A stretch of DNA of 9,895 bases from Akkermansiaceae bacterium UBA5688. GTDB taxonomy: Bacteria > Verrucomicrobiota > Verrucomicrobiia > Verrucomicrobiales > Akkermansiaceae. The DNA is taken from positions 19,208 to 29,102 of the forward strand of contig DIHU01000124.1 in NCBI GenBank assembly GCA_002420315.1, given 5' to 3'. A program made the position numbers and the translations under genes. Numbering within the stretch: position 1 is the stretch's first letter; every line of letters begins with the position of its first letter. The notes beneath the pieces were generated by a model. It did not search any database. It saw nothing but the letters and a program-made list of their open reading frames with translations, and was not told where the DNA came from. Positions 5,422 to 9,895 of this stretch are shown here, in pieces.

Positions 5422-5853
5422 ATGATCCTTCGTATGCCGACCCATGCTGCCAGCCTCTCTGTCCGTTCCTCTGGAAAAGGAACGTATGAGATCACTTGCC
5501 AGATAGAGAAAATTATTGCCGAATCTGGCATTACCACTGGGACGGCGACGGTTTTTGTGCAGCACACCAGCGCAAGCCTCGTTATTATGGAGAATGCTGA
5601 CCCGAGCGCGCGAACCGACCTGCATGCTTTTTTTGACCATCTTGTTCCTGAGGATACTCCGTATTTCGTCCATACTTATGAAGGCCCAGATGACATGCCG
5701 TCACACATTCGGATGGCACTCACCCGCACCAGCGAAGTAATTCCGGTAGTTGATGGTAAAATGACACTTGGCACCTGGCAGGGGCTTTTTCTTTTCGAAC
5801 ATCGCAATCAACCTCACTCGCGCCGAATCGTGGTTATGGTTCAAGGTGAATAG
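5422..5853 (+). CDS. yjbQ: YjbQ/UPF0047 family protein
   Basis: The 143-residue product follows E. coli YjbQ closely in pattern and length: Q-H48-T-S-A-S-L (47-53), E-N-A-D-P (57-61), Y-E-G-P-D-D-M-P-S-H95 (86-95), L-G-T-W-Q-G (116-121), E-H-R (126-128) and a C-terminal V-Q-G-E. The conserved His, Asp and Glu residues of the family's putative metal/phosphate pocket are all present. The family has been annotated as a secondary thiamine-phosphate synthase because YjbQ can replace ThiE weakly; its physiological role is not settled. ATG 5422 is used, but ATG 5434 (M-P-T-H) gives an N-terminus equal in length to E. coli YjbQ and may be the true start; neither has a Shine-Dalgarno. It lies 43 bases after the putative anti-sigma gene and could be in the same transcript. 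Confidence 0.9.
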   Translation: MILRMPTHAASLSVRSSGKGTYEITCQIEKIIAESGITTGTATVFVQHTSASLVIMENADPSARTDLHAFFDHLVPEDTPYFVHTYEGPDDMPSHIRMALTRTSEVIPVVDGKMTLGTWQGLFLFEHRNQPHSRRIVVMVQGE

Positions 5854-5949
5854 ATTTACTTCTGCGGATAGAAGCGAGAAACTTGATTTGCGATTCTAAA
5901 AGGTAGATGCCTTTCGGTTAGAACTTGGAGATTTCAAAAGGGGTTACTT

Positions 5950-6033
5950 ATGCGGGGATCATTTTTTGGGTTGATAACTCGTTTCAAAACTGGTCGTAAT
6001 TCTCACCGAGAAATGGAATTCCATTCGATTTGA
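5950..6033 (+). CDS. Possible 27-residue basic leader peptide
   Basis: ATG 5950 opens 27 codons (M-R-G-S-F-F-G-L-I-T-R-F-K-T-G-R...) ending at TGA 6031-6033, 12 bases before the DUF1552 start. It is the only frame here preceded by a good Shine-Dalgarno-like run, AAAAGGGG (5936-5943), 6 bases upstream of the ATG. The peptide is basic and resembles nothing I know. The candidate promoter lies inside the frame, so the two calls compete. Chance occurrence is quite possible. Confidence 0.15.
   Translation: MRGSFFGLITRFKTGRNSHREMEFHSI
5971..6000 (+). promoter_or_regulatory. Candidate sigma70-like promoter for the DUF1552 operon
   Basis: TTGATA (5971-5976) and CGTAAT (5995-6000) are separated by 18 bases and match 5 of 6 and 4 of 6 consensus bases. 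The predicted start near 6007 would place the perfect palindrome at 6012-6025 just downstream, where a repressor operator would fit. Confidence 0.35.
6012..6025. promoter_or_regulatory. Perfect 14-bp palindrome, possible operator
   Basis: AATGGAATTCCATT reads the same on both strands, with no spacer. It ends 20 bases before the first ATG of the DUF1552 gene and follows the candidate promoter. A dimeric regulator could bind here, but a 14-bp palindrome alone is modest evidence. Confidence 0.35.
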
Positions 6034-6045
6034 CCCGTTATCGTT

Positions 6046-7374
<1,329 letters not shown>

Positions 7375-7377
7375 AAA

Positions 7378-9895
7378 ATGAGTATAATTTTGCGCGGGGT
7401 GGTATTCGCGCTCGGCGTGGGAATTGGCTGGGCGGAACCCTACATTCCCGGCGAGCCGGCGGACCTTGGTTTTAAGGACTTTGCCTCAGAGTTTCTCGAC
7501 TACTATTGTCTGGAGTGCCACGACGAAGCTACGCAGAAGGGTGATTTGTCGCTTGAGGATTTGGGTACGGTTGACGAAACCAACGCGGCTTTATGGAAAT
7601 CGATTTGGGCCCAAGTTTCGCTGAGAGAAATGCCGCCGAAAAAAAAGGAACAGCCGGAGGTGATCGAGCGGCTGAAATTTCTAGATTGGACTGTCGGTGA
7701 GCTTCAGCGGGTCATGAAGGATAAGGGCGGATTCCGAGCTCATCTTGATCCTCACAAGGGTAATTTTTTGGATCACGATCTCTTGTTTGGTAAGCTCCCG
7801 GACGGGATCGAATTGGCGCCACCGGCCTCTCCAAAACGGATTTGGCGGGTCACTCCGCAGGAGCATATCACGCGGCTCAATGAGTTGATCAATACCGAGC
7901 CAGAGTATGACCCTAAAAGGCCCGGTATGCGAACGCGCGGTGATACGGTTCCGACAAACCATGGAGGTGAGTTGAAGCTTTATTTTGGTGCCGATCGTAT
8001 TATCAAATGGCAGGGTGGAACCGTCGCCTATGCGACATCTGTAAAGAGTGTTCCAGTAGTGCTATCCTCGGCAAGGAAGCATGGCTTTGAGAACTATCCA
8101 AATTTTCACACCGTCAATAGTGCCGAGGCGACGCAAATTCTGGGGAAAGCTGAAGATATTCTCCGCTATATGGCTTATGGCCCACTGAGTATCGCAAATC
8201 CAGAGCAGATCACTGATGATCCCGCAACTTATGAGAAAGTAAGGCCGAAGGGGGATCTTCGCGGACTGCCAACGGCCTTGGTCTACAGTACAAAAGTGAA
8301 GCGTCCGTTGACGCCGGTTTATGAATTATCGGAGGCCTCAAAGCTAACGGAGGATCTATTAATCGAAGCGGTCACTTATGTTTTTGAAGCAGTGACTTTT
8401 CGTCCTCCGGTCGAGAAAGAGTTAGAGCAATATTTGCTAATCACAAGTGAAGCGATCGAGAAAGCCGGAAAGGAAGACGGTGTTTTTATTGGGCTTTCGG
8501 CAATCTTCCTTGATCGCGATGCCTTGTTTCGTCCGGAGCTAGGGGTGAATGGAAAACCCTCAAAAGATGGCCGAGTGATGTTACAGGACTGGGAGTTGGG
8601 TTTGGCTGTCAATCATGCGCTCTCCTATATTAAACCGGATGAGCAACTTCGCCGGTCGATCGTCGAGGGCCGGATGCGAACCAGAGCAGATGTAAGGCGT
8701 GAGGTCACTCGGATGTTGATGGATGATAGCTTTCGCAAGCCCCGGGTTTTGCGCTTCTTCCGTGATTACTTTGATCACGATCTGGGCGGATATATTTGCA
8801 AGGACGATAAGGCCTTGGCCGCAACCGGAGTTTCGGGTAGCGGGAGTAGTCACTACCGGGCGATGTTTGATGCCACTGCGAGTACAGATCGACTCATCGA
8901 GCTCATTCTCGAGGAGGATAAGGAGGTTTTGAGAGAGCTTTTGACGACCCAGAAAGTGGTGGCAACTCAAAATGACAGTAAGTATTTTGGGCGCCTGAAA
9001 ACGAGGAAGGAGAGGGATGCCGCTATTGCAGAGCAAAAGAAGGCCGATAAGCTGGCTAAGGAAAAAGCGGCTGCTGAGTTGGTTGGCCTTAAGGAAGAGC
9101 TAGAGGTATTGGACGCTAAGATTAAGGCCGCCCAAGATGGGCCAACTAAAAAGAGTTTGGACCGTGAGAAAAAGAAATTGGAAGGAGCGAAGAAGAGGGC
9201 TCAAACTACTGTCAAAAGGGGGACTGGAACGAGAGGGAACCCTGTGCTGAAGGAGGCTAAAATATCCGGGCCAAAGATTTTCGCGCGAGTAAGTCATCGT
9301 TCTTTTGGAAATGGTTCAATGAAGCCGGAACGAACTTTAGCGACTGCCCCCGAGGGCGAGCGGATGGGAATTTTGACTCATCCTTCGTGGTTGGTGTCGC
9401 ATTCCGATGCGATGGATAATCACGCGATATTACGCGGCCGCTGGATACGGGAACGACTTTTGGGAGGGGGAATTCCTGATGTTCCAATCACGGTGGATGC
9501 GATGTTGCCGGATCAGCCAAATACAACGCTACGATCTCGGATGCGCGTGACGCGGGAGACATATTGCTGGACTTGCCATAGGAAGATGGACCCTCTTGGT
9601 CTCCCATTTGAGATGTTTAATCATGCGGGCTTGCACCGGACGACAGAATTGGGGGAACCGGTTGATACAAGCGGTGTAATTTTGGATTCGGGTGATCCAA
9701 AATTGGATGGCCCGGTGAAGAATGCACTCGATCTCATCAAAAAACTCTCAGAGAGCGAGCGAGTCGAACAGGTCTTTATTCGCCATGCCTTTCGTTATTG
9801 GATGGGGCGAAACGAGACTCTCAACGATGCGCCAGTTTTGCAGGAAGCACACCGGGTTTATCGTGAGAGCGGAGGAAGTATGCAGGCTTTGATCT
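7378..9895 (+). CDS. Exported c-type-cytochrome protein with DUF1587/1595/1592/1588/1585 domains (3' end outside window)
   Basis: The frame from ATG 7378 has no stop to the window edge (839 codons seen). Residues 1-19 look like a Sec signal peptide. A heme-binding C44-L-E-C47-H48 with W-A-Q-V-S-L-R-E-M85-P-P makes a planctomycete-type cytochrome c domain, with Met85 the probable distal ligand. W-R-V-T-P-Q-E-H (156-163) to G-F-E-N-Y (236-240) fits DUF1587. V-F-E-A-V-T-F-R-P-P (334-343) is DUF1595. D-G-V-F-I-G-L-S-A-I-F through R-F-F-R-D-Y-F (about 368-465) is DUF1592. A lysine-rich coiled coil (about 540-613) is inserted next. R-M-G-I-L-T-H-P-S-W (662-671) with C730-W-T-C733-H734-R-K-M-D-P-L-G is DUF1588, and D-P-K-L-D-G-P-V-K-N onward is DUF1585. 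Such proteins pair with DUF1552; roles in envelope electron transfer or polymer breakdown are proposed, none proven. Start is 3 bases after the DUF1552 stop. Confidence 0.88.
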   Translation, partial: MSIILRGVVFALGVGIGWAEPYIPGEPADLGFKDFASEFLDYYCLECHDEATQKGDLSLEDLGTVDETNAALWKSIWAQVSLREMPPKKKEQPEVIERLKFLDWTVGELQRVMKDKGGFRAHLDPHKGNFLDHDLLFGKLPDGIELAPPASPKRIWRVTPQEHITRLNELINTEPEYDPKRPGMRTRGDTVPTNHGGELKLYFGADRIIKWQGGTVAYATSVKSVPVVLSSARKHGFENYPNFHTVNSAEATQILGKAEDILRYMAYGPLSIANPEQITDDPATYEKVRPKGDLRGLPTALVYSTKVKRPLTPVYELSEASKLTEDLLIEAVTYVFEAVTFRPPVEKELEQYLLITSEAIEKAGKEDGVFIGLSAIFLDRDALFRPELGVNGKPSKDGRVMLQDWELGLAVNHALSYIKPDEQLRRSIVEGRMRTRADVRREVTRMLMDDSFRKPRVLRFFRDYFDHDLGGYICKDDKALAATGVSGSGSSHYRAMFDATASTDRLIELILEEDKEVLRELLTTQKVVATQNDSKYFGRLKTRKERDAAIAEQKKADKLAKEKAAAELVGLKEELEVLDAKIKAAQDGPTKKSLDREKKKLEGAKKRAQTTVKRGTGTRGNPVLKEAKISGPKIFARVSHRSFGNGSMKPERTLATAPEGERMGILTHPSWLVSHSDAMDNHAILRGRWIRERLLGGGIPDVPITVDAMLPDQPNTTLRSRMRVTRETYCWTCHRKMDPLGLPFEMFNHAGLHRTTELGEPVDTSGVILDSGDPKLDGPVKNALDLIKKLSESERVEQVFIRHAFRYWMGRNETLNDAPVLQEAHRVYRESGGSMQALI

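Larger units (their letters stand above)
5854..6045. other. 192-bp intergenic region before the DUF1552 gene
   Basis: This gap holds two weak 5-bp hairpins (CTTCT/AGAAG at 5859-5874 and AAAGG/CCTTT at 5899-5914), neither followed by a T-run, a possible 27-codon reading frame, a promoter-like pair and a 14-bp palindrome, the last two listed separately. No intrinsic terminator for yjbQ is evident. Confidence 0.5.

Noticed and set aside
5859..5914. Terminator after yjbQ
   Set aside because: Two 5-bp stems are present but short and without a following T-run.
8581..9036. 151-codon open frame on the - strand
   Set aside because: Antisense to the DUF1592 coding region, with no domain-like pattern.

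Overview
The window looks like chromosomal DNA from a Verrucomicrobiota-type bacterium, possibly of the Opitutae/Puniceicoccales kind; this is inferred from gene content, not from a marker gene. The clues are a DUF1552 Tat-exported protein paired with a large DUF1587/1592/1588 cytochrome-c-like protein, an ECF sigma factor next to a small membrane protein whose N-terminus is of a kind I associate with this phylum, a coproheme decarboxylase in an apparently diderm genome, and few Shine-Dalgarno motifs. No mobile element, CRISPR array, tRNA or rRNA gene was seen.

Left block (1-2583): the 3' end of a GHMP-superfamily sugar kinase reads rightward and converges on a leftward three-gene operon. Read from its promoter side, the operon encodes a single-pass membrane protein with a disordered acidic/proline-rich N-terminus (2583-1756), the coproheme decarboxylase ChdC/HemQ (1750-920), and a small predicted lipoprotein (915-469). 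The gaps are 5 and 4 bases. The kinase and the lipoprotein gene share a CTAG at their stops.

Middle block (2584-5853): a 113-bp divergent intergenic region with a long imperfect inverted repeat separates the chdC operon from a rightward, tightly packed cluster: a [4Fe-4S] ferredoxin, a DUF721/DciA-like replication protein, a HAD-family hydrolase, and dihydroneopterin aldolase FolB (ATGA overlap with the HAD gene). After 84 bp come an ECF sigma factor, a putative anti-sigma membrane protein, and a YjbQ/UPF0047 family protein.

Right block (5854-9895): a 192-bp gap with a promoter-like pair and a perfect 14-bp palindrome leads into the DUF1552 gene. Three bases later begins a c-type-cytochrome/DUF1587/1595/1592/1588/1585 protein, which is still open at the window edge. 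These two are probably co-exported cell-envelope partners of unknown chemistry.

I see no clearly new multi-gene defence or mobile system. The points most worth a second look are the two uncharacterised envelope proteins fused into the chdC operon, the inverted repeat between that operon and the ferredoxin gene, the lysine-rich coiled-coil insert in the DUF1592 protein, and the palindrome in front of the DUF1552 gene.
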